From assembly GCF_910592395.1 (NCBI RefSeq), contig NC_088323.1:12323501-12387500 (forward strand): a DNA stretch of 64,000 nucleotides, written 5' to 3'. The position numbers and the translations under genes were made by a program. Every line of letters begins with the position of its first letter. Positions within the stretch are counted from its first letter, which is position 1. Under the pieces are notes generated by a model. It did no database searches, was not told where the DNA came from, and saw nothing but the letters and a program-made list of their open reading frames with translations. The DNA is from Lineus longissimus. Its lineage: Eukaryota; Nemertea; Pilidiophora; Heteronemertea; Lineidae. Positions 1 through 12,393 of the stretch are shown here, piece by piece.

Positions 1-2978
1 CAAGAGAGGTTTCACGCCCTGAGGCAATATACCGGATGCTGGGATTTGTCATGTGCAACAGCACAAGGACACATAAATTTGTTAATGTCAGCAAGCCCTG
101 TATGCGCGACGGTTTGATACGTCCAGATATAAATGACCTTCAAGCAGATGACAATCCTTTCTATAACAGTATCATTGATTACTACTCCCACCGGCCAGAC
201 TCCATGGAATCCATATCCTTGGCTGAATTTGCCCGTGATTACGACATCAAGTACTCTAAGACAGACACGAATCCAGAAGAAATATTTTCCCCACATGATG
301 ATGATTTTGATGACAATGACATTTCGCATGAAACAACTAATACCATACCATTGAAAGGCAAGATGAGAAACATTCGGCGAAGATGAAAGGGTGCCATTAT
401 CAGATATTATCTTGACAAAAAAGATGACCAAGAAACTATGCGCAGCTTGTTACTATTATTCATTCCATTCAGAGATGAAAACTCCGAGGTGCACAATAAT
501 CCACAGCATTCACTCGATTCACTCTTCAAGATGCATTATTCAGCCATTCAAAACATGCGTCAACAATTTGAACCAAACCGCGAATTGCTCATCAAAATAA
601 CTGCTGCTATGGAACAGTATTCAGCAGACAATGACGACAATGACATTGATGGTGCAAACGATAGTTCCCCTCAAGATGAAACCACATCGAAAAAAGATAT
701 TAACGATTTCATAAAATCAGCTCACAACAAAAAACCGGAAGACTACAATGTAAAAACAAGGCAGGCTGTCTGTGAAAATATACAAAAATTAAATGTTGAA
801 CAACGACGTATATTTGATGACGTCATGGAACGATTGTCAGACTCAACCCACAAACCCTTCTATTTATATATTGGAGGACGTGCTGGAACAGGCAAAACAT
901 TTCTCATGAAAGTAATTATCGATGGAGCAAAGCTACTGCTGATGAAATCGGGTGACGATTTAAATAAAGAATCCGTACTAGTGATGTCTCCCACTGCTAC
1001 AGCTGCACGACTAATAGGTGGTCACACCATTGAAAGTGCCATGGGCATGTACAGAAATGATGACACTGAGGTCATTGACACATTTTCAACAAATGCTACC
1101 CTGGCATCGCGACACAGCCAAGTGCAACTTCTCTGCATTGATGAAGTTTCCATGTTGGGGTGTCGCAAATTTCATAATATTCACCTTCAATGCAAAGCTA
1201 TATTTGGACGACATTCAAAACCGTTTGGAAATATGCCATTGATATGCACAGGAGACTTCTTCCAACTGCCACCAGTTGGAGACTGCTGGATATTTAAGGA
1301 CTTCACTCGCAATAGTGGTATAAGTTTTCCAGCCCAAAATAAGTGGAAAGCATATTTCAAAACCTACAATCTAGAACAAAAGATGCGTTCCATTGGTGAT
1401 GCAGCCTTCTCTGATTTGTGCGATCGCATTGGCTTAGGACCGGCTCATCTCACCGACGATGATGTAACCTTTCTTGAAAACCGTGTCCAATCATGCCCTG
1501 ATGAAGACAACAATGATAAATTCAAGACAGGTAACCTGGCCATTATCGTCATCAACAACAAAATACGTGAACAAATAAACGCAACGAAACTCGTCACTAC
1601 CATTAACAGCCCATCAACAGTGTTTGATGCTGAAGACAAGGCAGCAAATGTTGATCGCTTTGATAAATGGACATTGCTGGACCAACCATACACCAAAACT
1701 GGCCATTTACCAAACCGACTCGAAGTAAAGCTGGAATGCCCAGTAATGTTGACTGTCAACCTCAACAAAATGGATGGCCTGACAAATGGTGTCAGAGGAT
1801 ATGTTGTTCACATTGATGAAGAATGTAATATCATCTGGGTGAAATTCCCACCAGATGTTGGGAAACGTTCTATATCATGTGCCAAGATTAAATATGGCAT
1901 CAACCACCAAAACGGATGTGTCCCTATAACCCAAATGCGAACAACTTTCAAGTTCAAAAACCAGAGCATGCATCACAATGTCAAGATTTAGCGGAAACAA
2001 TTTCCTCTTGTTCTAGCATTTGCAATCACAAGTCACAAGGCACAAGGTTTGACACTCGACCAGGTTATTGTGCACTTCAATAACGACAAGGCTTCATCTA
2101 CCAGACCAGCACCTCCAGGAAGTTTCTACGTTGCCGTTACGCGCGTCAAAACTGCACAAAATCTGTACCTCTCGTCCTTTAACAAAACACAAATGATTGT
2201 CACTGATAAGTCCATAGGAAAAGAACTCTTTGATCAAGTTACAAAGAGACGACATCCTCTCTGCAAGTTTTATTTACACAACAATATCTTCGATAACCAA
2301 AGTACTAATCCAACAGATGAAATCAAAGTGGTCTACCTGAATATTAATGGCCTGTTGCATGCTAATCACATCAGTGATCTCAATGCTGATTACAACTTGA
2401 AAAATGCAGACATTATATGTTTATCAGAGACCAAATTATCATCCAAGATCCCTACACCAGCAATTAGTATTCCAAATTTCAACGTTGTCTCACGTTTTGA
2501 TTTCTCTGACAACTCAATGGGGATGCTAATCCTTCAGAAAATGGACAGCTCATCAAAATGCCACATTCTGACTGAGGAAAACAACATGCAGCACCGATCA
2601 CAAATTATCAGATGCCAGCTTCAATCGTCGTCAATATTATTCCTGTATCTTCACCCTGCCCATGTTACTAATGGCTTGAAGCACATGGAAAACCAAGTGG
2701 CCCCCACAGACATTCTCATGGGAGATTTTAACATTAATAGCAACTCTCCAGATGGACTGAAGAGATTCAATACCTTCTGTGACACCCATTCAAAGTCCAT
2801 TGCACTCACTGCCTGCACACGTGATGAATCCCAATTGGATCATATACTTCTCCTAACATCATTCCTTTATCTGAACTATACAGCGGCATTTAAAAACATG
2901 TATTCTGACCATGCAGCTGTTTCACTTCGATTCGCCACTAATGCCACTTCTGTGAAACCATTCATTACCACTGATTGA
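1..2978 (+). pseudogene. Helentron/Helitron helicase-endonuclease (5' truncated by window, two stops)
   Basis: One reading frame runs from the window start to 2978, broken only by TGA at 384-386 and TAG at 1989-1991. The protein is the C-terminal part of a Helitron replication protein: it unwinds DNA during rolling-circle transposition. Visible PIF1-type helicase motifs are Walker A GGRAGTGKTF near 880-910, Walker B LLCIDEVSMLG near 1130-1160, GDFFQLPPV near 1252-1280, and the arginine motif FYVAVTRVK near 2125-2150. From about 2310 an endonuclease/exonuclease/phosphatase domain follows, with LNINGL, SETK, GDFNIN, LDHILL and SDHA motifs. A helicase fused to this nuclease is characteristic of Helentrons (Helitron2). 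The Rep nuclease part must lie left of the window. The two stops mark an inactive copy. Confidence 0.93.
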
Positions 2979-3150
2979 ACTGATCTGAATCGTCATTTTC
3001 CATGTACAGAATTTTACTCATTCTGCCATTCATCTCTACAATTGCCACTGTGTACAATTACAGCTAAGGGTCAATCGGGTAGCCATTATAACGACAGCCA
3101 CGTGTACTACAGTTGACCATATATTTCTAAAAAAACCATCCGATTCATTT

Positions 3151-4181
3151 TTCAGCCAGCCATCAGTGGACGGATATATTCAAAATGTGTCCCCCTTAAA
3201 AACAGCGGCAAGCGGAAGGGCCTACTTTGATGCGACGTTACAAACTGACCCAGGAAATTATCAACGAGTCGTCTGCTTCAGCCCTGAGAAACGAGGGGTA
3301 TTTCAAACAGCAGAAGACAGAGCAACACCTATTCGAATCAAAAATTCAACATTCGCTTCAAAGGGCAGACCTGCTCACCTCTGTTACGAAGGATGTATTT
3401 TTGAAGAGTGTAAACCCTACCTTTCTTGAATGTAGCACAAATTCATGAGCAGCCTGACTACTACCCCATTTCGGAGATAAAGAAAATGACAACACCAACA
3501 CCAGTGAGTGTCAGAGTAAAAGTAATAGAATTTCTAGGTGAAGAAAGCTTCAACTCGAAATACAACACAAAAAAATCTATGACCAAAAAGAACTACTCAG
3601 TGGCAGACGAAACAGCAACCATCCGATTGTCAACATGGGAAACCAACAACAATATTTTACAACTGGATCAGTCATACAGTATCCAGGGAGCAAAATATGA
3701 CCTTTTCCAAGGTGGCGGTGTAAACACATCTGCAACCACTGTGTTCCAACAGATAGATGATATTGGCAAAGTTTTGCAAACGGCAGCAAGCCATACAATC
3801 AACGGACCAATTATTGCAACAGTTATCAAGCGACGTCATGCCTGCCCTGCCTGCCATTGCTTACTTACAATTGTTGAATCGAAATTACCGAAATATATCC
3901 GCTGCCAGTCTTGCAACCTTAATTTCAAATCGACCAATGTGGAGAGTAGCATATCGGCTACCATACAACTGTACAAGCAGCCGTCACTGTACACCTGTTC
4001 GAATAAAGTGCTGAAGACAATCCTCGGCGACTTGATTGATCGTGATAATGACATCATTGAAGAGTTCTTACTAGAATTGGATGGACAAGTTCAAATGTCA
4101 TCCCTAAAATCGTGTCATTGGTGCGACAGTGCTGCGCTACTAAAACCATGTATTTGGCGCGTAAATGACGCAAAGGACTGA
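3151..4181 (+). pseudogene. Helentron RPA-like single-strand DNA-binding protein (frameshifted)
   Basis: Two overlapping frames (3166-3429 and 3426-4181) read as one protein with a net one-base frameshift near 3420. The N-terminal part has an OB-fold-like stretch (GYIQNVSPLKTA, FDATLQT, VVCFSPEKR). The larger part has a second OB-type segment (VSVRVKVIEF, ATIRLSTWE) and a four-cysteine zinc ribbon, CPACHC then CQSC, around 3840-3915. This matches the RPA1-type proteins encoded by Helentrons, which presumably protect single-stranded intermediates. It lies about 170 bp downstream of the helicase-endonuclease on the same strand, as expected for one element. The family call is firm. Whether it was spliced from separate exons or simply frameshifted is not clear. 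Confidence 0.82.
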
Positions 4182-4183
4182 AT

Positions 4184-4594
4184 TATACTTCAAACATTTA
4201 CATATTTACGCATATTATACTACATGTATATACATTTACTTTATATTTGTGAAGACTGTACTTATGTCATTAATCATCAAAACAGTATAACTTGTATAAC
4301 AGGTTTAATTCGACCAGAATTCTTTGAACAAAAGAATCTATCCGATGTGCAATATATACCCAATCGTTTTATGTAATATCCATCATATACAAGTCCGAAA
4401 TATGCAAGATATACTGATCTCCTAATTTAGTCAAGCTTTATTACTAACATGCATGTATTAGTATATTCAAGAAAATACGGGTTACCATAATTCATCGTCT
4501 TTACTGCTGAAAACTTCCACTAGACACCTCATTGTGTATGAGACAATATGTCTCCCATTATTGTGATACCTTCTTCATAGGGAGGGGGATACTG
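4184..4594 (+). repeat. Helentron 3' terminal region, copy 1
   Basis: This 411-bp segment starts 3 bp after the RPA stop codon and is repeated almost exactly at 5137-5549. It contains the perfect hairpin GAGACA-ATA-TGTCTC at 4540-4554, 40 bp before its end at ATACTG. A short hairpin near the 3' end is typical of Helitrons. Placing the element terminus at 4594 is an inference from where homology between the two copies stops. Confidence 0.7.
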
Positions 4595-5549
4595 TAATAG
4601 TGAGTCGCTGAAGAACAACGAGAGTTGTCGGTTGCAGCACTGATTGCCATGACTATCAAAATCATATACATAGTGAGTGCCTTAAGTAGAACTATACTTG
4701 TCAGTTGCGGCACTGACTGCCGTGACTCCTGCATTTATCAAATTGTCCTCATGTTGACTAATCTACTATGTATAATAATATGAATATTGCACTGAGTGTT
4801 TAACGTTAACTTGTTATCAGTTGCAACACTGATTGTCAATATCACCGATTGTAACTTTCAAAACTGCCATTCAAATGTAATTGTGAGTTTTCATGTATTA
4901 CCCAATGGTATACAGGAATCAACCCTCTAGATCCTATGGGTTTTCTATCTATCACTAGTACTTCCATCGCCAACATTTATCAATAATTTGTCCATGATTT
5001 TGATCAGCATAATATGAACATTTATCATGTCTTCACGGCCAATGATCTCAAAGAACATTGCTCAATATCTATTTGCTGATGGTTGATTTACGGGCCTATA
5101 CAATCTAGAGGGTTAATAATGCTTGCAACTAAGGTCTATACTTCAAACATTTATATATTTACGCATATTATATTACATGTATATACATTTACTTTATATT
5201 TGTGAAGACTGTACTTATGTCATTAATCATCAAAACAGTATAACTTGCATATATCAGATTTAATTCGACCAGAATTCTTTGAACAAAAGAATCTATCCGA
5301 TGTGCAATATATACCCAATCGTTTTATGCAATATCCAACATATACAAGTCCGAAATATGCAAGATATACTGATCTCCTAATTTAGTCAAGCTTTATTACT
5401 AACATGCATGTATTAGTATATTCAAGAAAATATGGGTTACCATAATTCATCGTCTTTACTGCTGAAAACTTCCACTAGACACCTCATTGTGTATGAGACA
5501 ATATGTCTCCCATTATTGTGATACCTTCTTCATAGGGAGGGGCATACTG
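4595..5549 (+). mobile_element. Possible non-autonomous Helentron derivative in tandem
   Basis: A unique 542-bp stretch (4595-5136) is followed by a second copy of the Helentron 3' end (5137-5549, hairpin at 5495-5509). The unique part carries three diverged copies of a CAGTTGCRRCACTGAYTG-like motif near 4628, 4698 and 4818. The simplest reading is a short derivative sharing the 3' end and inserted head-to-tail beside the autonomous copy. An alternative is internal duplication of the Helentron tail. No protein-coding capacity is evident. Confidence 0.5.
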
Positions 5550-6235
5550 CTTTATCTTGGGACAAGAATGAAAACAAAGACTGTCAGATTTCTTGGCATT
5601 CTGGGGGTGAAGCTTTTTTTGAAACAAAAACGAAAGGTCTCACTGATTTTGGTTGACCCCCTCCCCCCCAAACGAATTATTTTCGTTTCTGTTGGCTTCA
5701 CTATATTTTGCTACAGCCACTAACTTAACGCCTTCTATAGGTCAACTATATGTACAAAACATCTTATTTGAATATTACTAGCATAATTGACTTGTGCATC
5801 ACAACCATAATATGATGAGTGCAAATCTACTTTTTCCATTCTAACATGTAAATACCATCGTAACGTTTTGCAACGTTTCAATATATAAACCATTGTATAT
5901 GTCAAATAAAAATACATGATTTTGGACGATTGTTCTTCGATTAAGTTCTTTTTTGGAGACACCAAATACTGCATTTCATTCAAGCAACCACAACTTGGAT
6001 GTGAGAATGTCCTGCCTGCGAGGCAATCACAAATAGCCAGTATGTACAGACAGTGCTGCGAAGAGTACATAGAGAGTAATTAAGCTGCATTAGTAACAGT
6101 GTCAGGCCATGGATATAAAACACAGGAATGGCACATGGAAAGACGTCCCAGACATTCACTTCCAATAGCTCGACATGTACTCAAATATAAGGGCAACCAG
6201 GCACCCATGTCTAATATATAATGGGTAATCTGAAG
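5550..6235. other. Non-coding spacer
   Basis: AT-rich sequence. Open frames on both strands here (for example 5735-6070 minus) are short, lack recognisable motifs and show no family resemblance. I see no gene. Confidence 0.5.
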
Positions 6236-6556
6236 GACATCAATATGGACGACTGATTAATCCCATGGGCTATGCCATCTTGCAAAGACACCATGTTGTG
6301 ACATCACTACAAAGGACTGATAGTGATGAATTCCATCGGCTCAATCTTAGGAAAATGCCATCTTGTGACATCAATATGAACAACTGATTAATCCCATGGG
6401 CTCCAGCTTGCGAAGACACCATGTTGTGACATCAATACGATGACTTATAATCCCATGGACAATGCCATCTTGCAAAGACACCATGTTGTGACATCAATAC
6501 GGATGACCGATTAATCCCATGGGCTCCAGCTTGCGAAGACACCATGTTGTGACATG
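6236..6556. repeat. Minisatellite, about 63-bp unit, five copies
   Basis: Units begin with GACATCA at 6236, 6299, 6367, 6428 and 6490, with a partial sixth at 6551. The units share TTAATCCCATGGGC and AGACACCATGTTGTG. The copies are diverged and 61-68 bp long. Confidence 0.85.
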
Positions 6557-6966
6557 GTCCAGTCCCTGTTCACATTGACAACATTATAGCAATCATTTCT
6601 CACAGTGAGCCATTATCGCCGAAGGGCTTGTCTAATTATCACTTAATTAATTAAATTCACTTGACCTACTAAAGATTTGATTGGTAGGTCCTAAGTCAAC
6701 TGCTCCATTCTAATTGCACTGAAAATTTCATTATTATTGGAGATATGAGCATTCTTCAATTTTCCAGATCACAGCTTTTGTCTTAAGCCTAATGTAAAAC
6801 AATACATTTCCGAAAGGGTAATTTTCCCAGAGTAATTTGCCTGCCTTTCCCTCAATTTGTAAGCTATAGACTTGGTTTTGGTACCAGCATGTTCCTCTTT
6901 TCTTTCTCTATCAGATGCCTCCATTGAATTTGGTATTTGGTTACATCTAAAATTTTTGTCACATAT
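6557..6966. other. Non-coding spacer
   Basis: No convincing coding sequence. It probably includes the 3' flank of the minus-strand ORF2 copy at 6967-7437. Confidence 0.4.
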
Positions 6967-7437
6967 CTATCTCCTCTTCTGGTATCTGCGGTCCATCCAT
7001 CCATTCCTTTCTTTCAGTTCCTTCCAATAGTTTTTGTAGAGTTTTTTTCTAATCGTACTATTTCTCTCAGGTTTTCTTGGCTTGGCAGGTTGCCCTTCTC
7101 CCAGCCAACGTTTAGGGTGTGTGGTGACACAGGGTACAGATAAACACACTCTACATTCTCCATCTCTGAACTCCTCCTCTTCATCATCATCATCATCATC
7201 AGGAAGGACTTCTTCTTGGACTTGTGCTTGGTCACCTTCATTGACTACAGCACCAGCTTCAGCTACACCATCAAAACATTAATTGGCATCTCCAACTGCA
7301 ACACTTTCTCCATCTCCTGTCACATCTTTCACTTCAACAACTGCAGTATCAACATCAAGGTCTTGACACTGCATAAAAATCCCAAAAAGTTCAAACTGAT
7401 CACGGGTTAGTTCCAGTGTATAAAGTTTTGCATCCAT
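6967..7437 (-). pseudogene. ORF2-type small cysteine (zinc-like) protein, copy C, broken
   Basis: Read on the minus strand from ATG at 7437-7435, this resembles the ORF2 proteins at 49070-49726 and 59755-60396. It has a similar N-terminal start (LTRDQFELF against LTNEQREAI), an acidic linker of Asp and Glu runs, then C-x2-C-x4-C and the motif PCVTTHPKRWLGEGQP followed by NSTIRKKLYKNYWKEL. One TAA stop (7279-7281) interrupts it, and the conserved C-terminal REVMP block is not recognisable. No transposase ORF lies upstream on this strand, since a Harbinger element begins at 7712. It is most likely the remnant of a third element of the same type. Confidence 0.72.
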
Positions 7438-7825
7438 TTCTAACAAACACTGCCAAATGCGCGCCAAAATGCTTGAACAGTAGGTTGGCAGGTTTGGACT
7501 GAACCATCTAGTAGCCTGCAGAGGGGTATGACAAATCAGCAGATGTGACCCATGAGTTTCAGTTTGATCTGGAGTCCAGACCACTGCAGATACCAGGCAA
7601 CCATCATGATGAGCAATCAACTAAAGTCTTTCTCAACTTAACTTTAGACCGCAAAATGCAGATATCAAAGGAGCTCCCCTGCTGCTAAGATAATAGCCAA
7701 CTGACCATAGCCGCGCGTACACCACCTGAAAATGGACCACCAATCTTGGTTCGCGAACCAATGCCGCACCATCGAAAATCCACCTAGCGCGTACACCACC
7801 GCTGCAGCTTGTGGACAATGGATCG

Positions 7826-8696
7826 ATTGGGTCATTTGTGGGAGGAGGTCATCTTAAAGAAGTGGACGGAGAAGCAATGGCATGAGAACGTCCGAATGAG
7901 AAAAGGAACATACAGAGTAAGGGCTATAGCCTAGGCTACTAATAGATTAGATTAGATGATACAGGACCAGCTAGTTTTCCTGTTTTTTTCCCAACCAGCC
8001 TGTGGGGTGTGTGTGTGGAGCGTTTGGAAGCTGGTCAGTTCTCATCAGAGTATGCCTATACTAGCAGCATGCAGATAGTCAAATGATTGTTTAAAACGCG
8101 TATCACCTAGGCAAAACCAAAGTGATCAAATTCTGAATGCTACTGGGGGTTTGCATTCCGTGTCCTAGTACTAGTAGACCTATTCATTTCCACAACATTT
8201 ATATCGTGCACATTTTTAGTTCCCATCATCAATCCTGGCGGGTGCTGACGAGTGCATACTAATAACTATTCGTATAGGCCTACCTGGGTACCAGCATTTG
8301 AATTTGATAATCATGCAGTCTGCAAACTTGAAAATAAGGAATTCCGCGATATTGCATCAAAAATATATACCTCAAAGCTTTATTAAATCAAGCAGGAAAG
8401 CACAGCATGGCCAACAATCACTTTTGAAAGCACAATTTTCAGGAATTAAAGTTGTGTGTGTGACTTAAAGTTGACCTCTGACCCTGTGCTGAGAGCACAG
8501 CTCTCTCTCTCTCTCTCTGACCAATACATTTTTCATTGGACTAGCTACAATACAAGTGTATGACAGTGATAATGATAATAGTTTTATTCTGATCTAAATT
8601 GAGAATAATGAGGGAAAAAAAACGTTTGAAATATTTCACTCGTCTCTTCCACTGACAATTATGAAAAAATGATAATGATCTTTATCTCTTTTGCAG
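7826..8696. other. Harbinger left non-coding region
   Basis: This lies between the left terminal repeat region and the transposase exon. It includes a (TC)n tract near 8500-8518. It may hold 5' exons of the transposase that I cannot recognise. The sequence ends in a polypyrimidine tract and TTTGCAG at 8690-8696, a good splice acceptor. Confidence 0.45.
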
Positions 8697-9636
8697 TTCA
8701 TATGTGATGCACTCAGAGCCAAGATCGGTAAGCAGCATACACAGATGAGGCGGGCTATCAGTACTGATTGACGGGTAGCGATAACTCTCTGGAAGTTGGC
8801 TACAAATGCGGGTTGTCGAACAATTGGACATCTTTTTGGAGTGGCACAGTGTACTGTCGTCAGAATTGTCAACGAAACAAGCAAGGCTATAGTCATGGTT
8901 CTCTTTGACAAGTTTGTACGCTTGCCAACTAAGGATGAATTGAAACGTACTGTCGAGTAATTCCGTGTCAAATGGGGATTCCCACAATGTTTTGGTGCTG
9001 TGGATGGGTCGCACCTAGAAATAACTGCACCAAGAGAGAATCCAGTTGACTACTTTTGTAGGAAACATCACTACAGTATAATTCTGCAGGGTGTTGTAGA
9101 CGCTGACTATAAGTTTATCGATGTGAATATTGGCAATCCTGGAAGTGTTCATGATGCCAGAGTTTTTGCTTTGTCAAATATATATAGGAAAGCAGAAAAT
9201 GGTGAACTATTTCCAGATGACTGTCAGTGGACTGAGAACATAACTGATGTAGAAATTCCTTTGCTTCTGCTTGCGGACAGTGCCTATCCCTTGCTCCCAC
9301 GGTGTATGAAGCAATACCCAGACAATGGGAGACTGACAAGAGAACAAGCTCATTTTAAATACCGACTCAGCCGTGCAAGAATGGTGGTAGAAAATGCATA
9401 TGGACGCCTGAAAGGGCGTTGGAGAATTTTACTTAAGAGATGTGATGTTACCATCAAGAACATGAACAACATAGTGGCATCACGTGTGTTGCTTCACAAC
9501 ATTTCAAGAAGAGGTGGCTTGAAGACGTTCCAAATAATGATGACAATGACAACCCTGCCTGTAGGTGTAGGGATGACACAAATGCTGTTCATATCAGGAA
9601 TGCATTGAAAAGCCACTTCAGTGAAAATGGACAGTA
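8697..9636 (+). pseudogene. PIF/Harbinger DDE transposase, broken
   Basis: One frame starting after a splice acceptor at 8696 encodes the helix-turn-helix block VAITLWKLAT, TIGHLFGVAQ and VVRIVNET, then the nuclease core. The catalytic triad is visible as Asp in AVDGSHLEI (about 9000), Asp in LLLADSAYPLL (about 9275) and Glu in VENAYGRLKGRW (about 9390-9425). Breaks are TGA at 8769-8771, TAA at 8958-8960, and a frameshift near 9513 after which the other frame ends in IRNALKSHF and a stop at 9634-9636. The enzyme would cut and rejoin the Harbinger ends together with its Myb partner. The family is certain; the upstream exons are not located. Confidence 0.93.
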
Positions 9637-9799
9637 AAACTTGGGAATGTTGCTCAATACAGTACAGTATGGTGGTGATTTCTCTTACATCACAAATACA
9701 TCATGGGGTACCTACTGTAAGTTAGATCAGGAGACAACACCACTCTGATGTGTAACTCAATCTGAGTACAGTTCGGTACGGTTGTATACAAGTGCATGT

Positions 9800-12169
9800 T
9801 CAGTTCTCGGGATATTTGTAGGGTGTATAGTTTGTTACAGAAGGAAAGCCAGTAGAATGTGGTGGATGAACTGGTTGGCTATTTGATGACTGCATTTGTT
9901 TACTACTTGGCATTTGCACTCTTGAATGCATTGGTGTCAGTGTTTGTATACTTGGCGGTGAAATGGGCATGGTTGGAGTAGTATTTCTTGGACCTTGTGG
10001 AATATTGTACTGATTTCCTATTCGCATATTTGCAGTGTTGTTTGGTGTACTCATTACATTATTTGCTGTAAGCATTTGAAGCACTCTCAACTCGTGTGCT
10101 CGTTCTTCCCGACGGCGAGTTTCTTCTCTTTCCTGCTCTTCTCTACGCCTTCTCTCTTCCCTCTCGATCGCTGTCACCCTATCTTAACGTTCTTGATCTT
10201 GCCGCTGTCTTTCCAGTTGGAGAAATTTTTCATCCGATGCACTTAGGGCTTGAATGAAAGCATTCATCATAGCTATGAATGAGGCCTTATGAATGAGGCC
10301 TTGGAGTCACTTTTGCTCGACTTGTCATCTTTTGACTTCTTCACTTTCCTTTTATAGACTGAAAGACACAATAGAATGAACATTTCAGGTTATCTTGTCA
10401 AATTCATACAATACCCTATAATGTTAAGAACATTGGAATTTATGGCGGATACGATGTAGTTCAATGCATCCCCGTCCCTCATTTTATGAATTTCAAGAAA
10501 GACACATTCAAAAATTGAAAATCGAACAGTATTGATTTTTCTGGTGTAAAGTACTATAGTATAGATATTCGAACAACATATATAAGGTTATTAGTGTAGG
10601 GGTGGGTCGAGTTGATGTGATCAGTGCTTTTAAAAAGCGACGAAACTACTGTAGGTTTATACCATAATTTATTTTTAATGAACTTACATGTATGTTATTG
10701 TCTTTGCAATAAAGCTTTTTGTATGTATTGAGCACATGAATTAATTTCCTATGATTTGCATGCTGACATATTTGCTGGTGGTGTTGCAGGAAATGCACAC
10801 AAGGTGAACAATCTTTTTTCTATCCTATTTAAGAAAGTCCCATTTGGCCAGTATTTTGGAGAAGAAAATACAATGGTATTCATTCCTTTTTTGCTAACCA
10901 TTATGTACATTTATCTGGAACCACCTCTTCATTTTCATAGTATTACTAATAGAATTTATTATACGAACCTGTTCCTCCAACATGGATATAGTCTGGTTCA
11001 TCTGATGCAACCGCTGCAATTGTTTCTGAGGCTCTCTTCCTAGGCTTTGGTGCAGGGGTACTTGTTTTACTTGACTGCACTGGTACCATGAAACTACATG
11101 TGTCTCCATTGTCCTCGAGAAGGCCCGGACTTAGTCTGGAGGAGGGGGTTGAAGAACGAGATACTGCTGTGTCATCTACCAACCAGGGGGCAAGTCTGGA
11201 GGAGGGGGTTGAAGAACGAGACGTCGACATCCCTACTGCTGTGTCATCTGCCAACCAGGGGGCGATCACCAGGTCTTCTTTATTCACGGTGGCGGTAGTT
11301 CTGGGTGGCGACAAGTAGCATCTTTGCCTTTTCTCTACATGGGTAAGGTCAGGGAGCCGGTCTTGTCGGCGAACTGGCGTGTAAGACAAAGAATGCTTCC
11401 TTTTTGGAATGCTGCTGGTAGCTTGTCGTGGGTCGGGTAACTCTGAAAAAAAATGGTTAAAAACCTATGAACATCTGGATTATGAATGCTGCAATACGCC
11501 TATAAATATGCTTATTTATGCTGGACTCCACCCAACTTTATCAGCTTAATCACGTAACGTGAGTGGACAAGAATTTTACGCTGCCGCATGGCCATGGCCT
11601 AGACTAGAGCAGTAGGCCTAGTAGAGGCTAGCTTTAAAGAAGGTGTGATAACGAAACAACCTACCATTTGAAGCACCTTCAAGATCAGATAGATCTGAAG
11701 ATGAATTACTGGCATCATCATCTTGGACCTCCTGTTTGTCACCTCCATCATCACTCTCGTAGGCATGTAGGCCTAGGCTGAGATGACTTGGCCCAAACGT
11801 TTTCTTTTCAGCCCCAATTATTCTCCTACCACTCTCAAATAGCCGATCTGGCGCAACATTAAACGAAGGCTTTTTCCCAAGAATTGCATGGATACGATCA
11901 TAGTGTTCCATGATGATGGTTTTTCGCCTAGTCCCCTTCATATTATCTTAAATCTTTTTATAATCCCGCCGCCATCTCTTCACTTTCGCCTGGACTTGCT
12001 CCTTGTCAACAAGCACCCCCATTGCTGCCAGTTCTTTCGCAACTTTCAAATACACCTTCGTATCCTTCACTGTGCCTTCAAAAAGCGCCTGAATGTCTTC
12101 CCTTTCCCATATCGTCAAAAGCGCGAGTGACTCCGCCGCTGGCCACACGATACTCAATTTTGTTGGCAC
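9800..12169 (-). pseudogene. Harbinger-associated Myb/SANT-like protein, at least three exons
   Basis: Read on the minus strand. Exon A (12169 to about 11667) encodes a trihelix/MADF-like domain, W-x-E...LALLTIWE through VKRWRRDYKK, continuing past one TAA stop (11948-11950) into MEHYDRIHAILG and an acidic tail; a donor GTAGGT follows. Exon B starts after an acceptor near 11440 and is rich in Ser, Thr and Pro, with an internal duplication of a SRSSTPSSRL segment. Exon C starts after an acceptor near 10364, with a basic YKRKVKKSK start and then a long Glu/Arg coiled coil near 10100-10180. A perfect 14-bp duplication (10274-10287 and 10288-10301) breaks the frame in exon C. This protein class recruits the Harbinger transposase to the element ends. 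The start codon is unclear. Confidence 0.75.
10380..10940. other. Probable intron of the Harbinger Myb-like gene
   Basis: AT-rich sequence between the acceptor of exon C and the end of exon B on the minus strand. I see no independent gene. Confidence 0.45.
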
Positions 12170-12347
12170 TTTTGGGACCCATTTTACGAACGCGTTTGGA
12201 ATGTCTAAATTTCTGTCAAGATTTCCGCGCCAACTTTAGCTTGTTTAAATTTTTTGAGCATGCGCAGAAAGAGCCATTTCTCCATCTAACTAGCTAATTG
12301 CCGATCCATTTGCGCGTACACCACGACAAAGCCAAGCTTTTAACAAA

Positions 12348-12393
12348 CCGGGCAAATTTGGACCATCGAGCTTGATGGGACAAATTTGCCCGG
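12348..12393. repeat. Inverted repeat in Harbinger right end
   Basis: Perfect 13-bp arms CCGGGCAAATTTG (12348-12360) and CAAATTTGCCCGG (12381-12393) around a 20-bp loop. It lies between two copies of the terminal motif (12312 and 12479). It could be subterminal transposase-binding structure or part of a small nested inverted-repeat element at 12312-12491, whose ends share 15 bp. Confidence 0.8.

Noticed and set aside
5735-6070. 111-codon minus-strand frame
   Set aside because: No motif, no conserved context, average length for chance frames in this sequence.
6236-6556. Possible CRISPR-like array
   Set aside because: Units are contiguous diverged tandem repeats without unique spacers, and the genome is eukaryotic.
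7082-7282. Ser-rich plus-strand frame
   Set aside because: Antisense shadow of the acidic linker in the minus-strand ORF2 copy.
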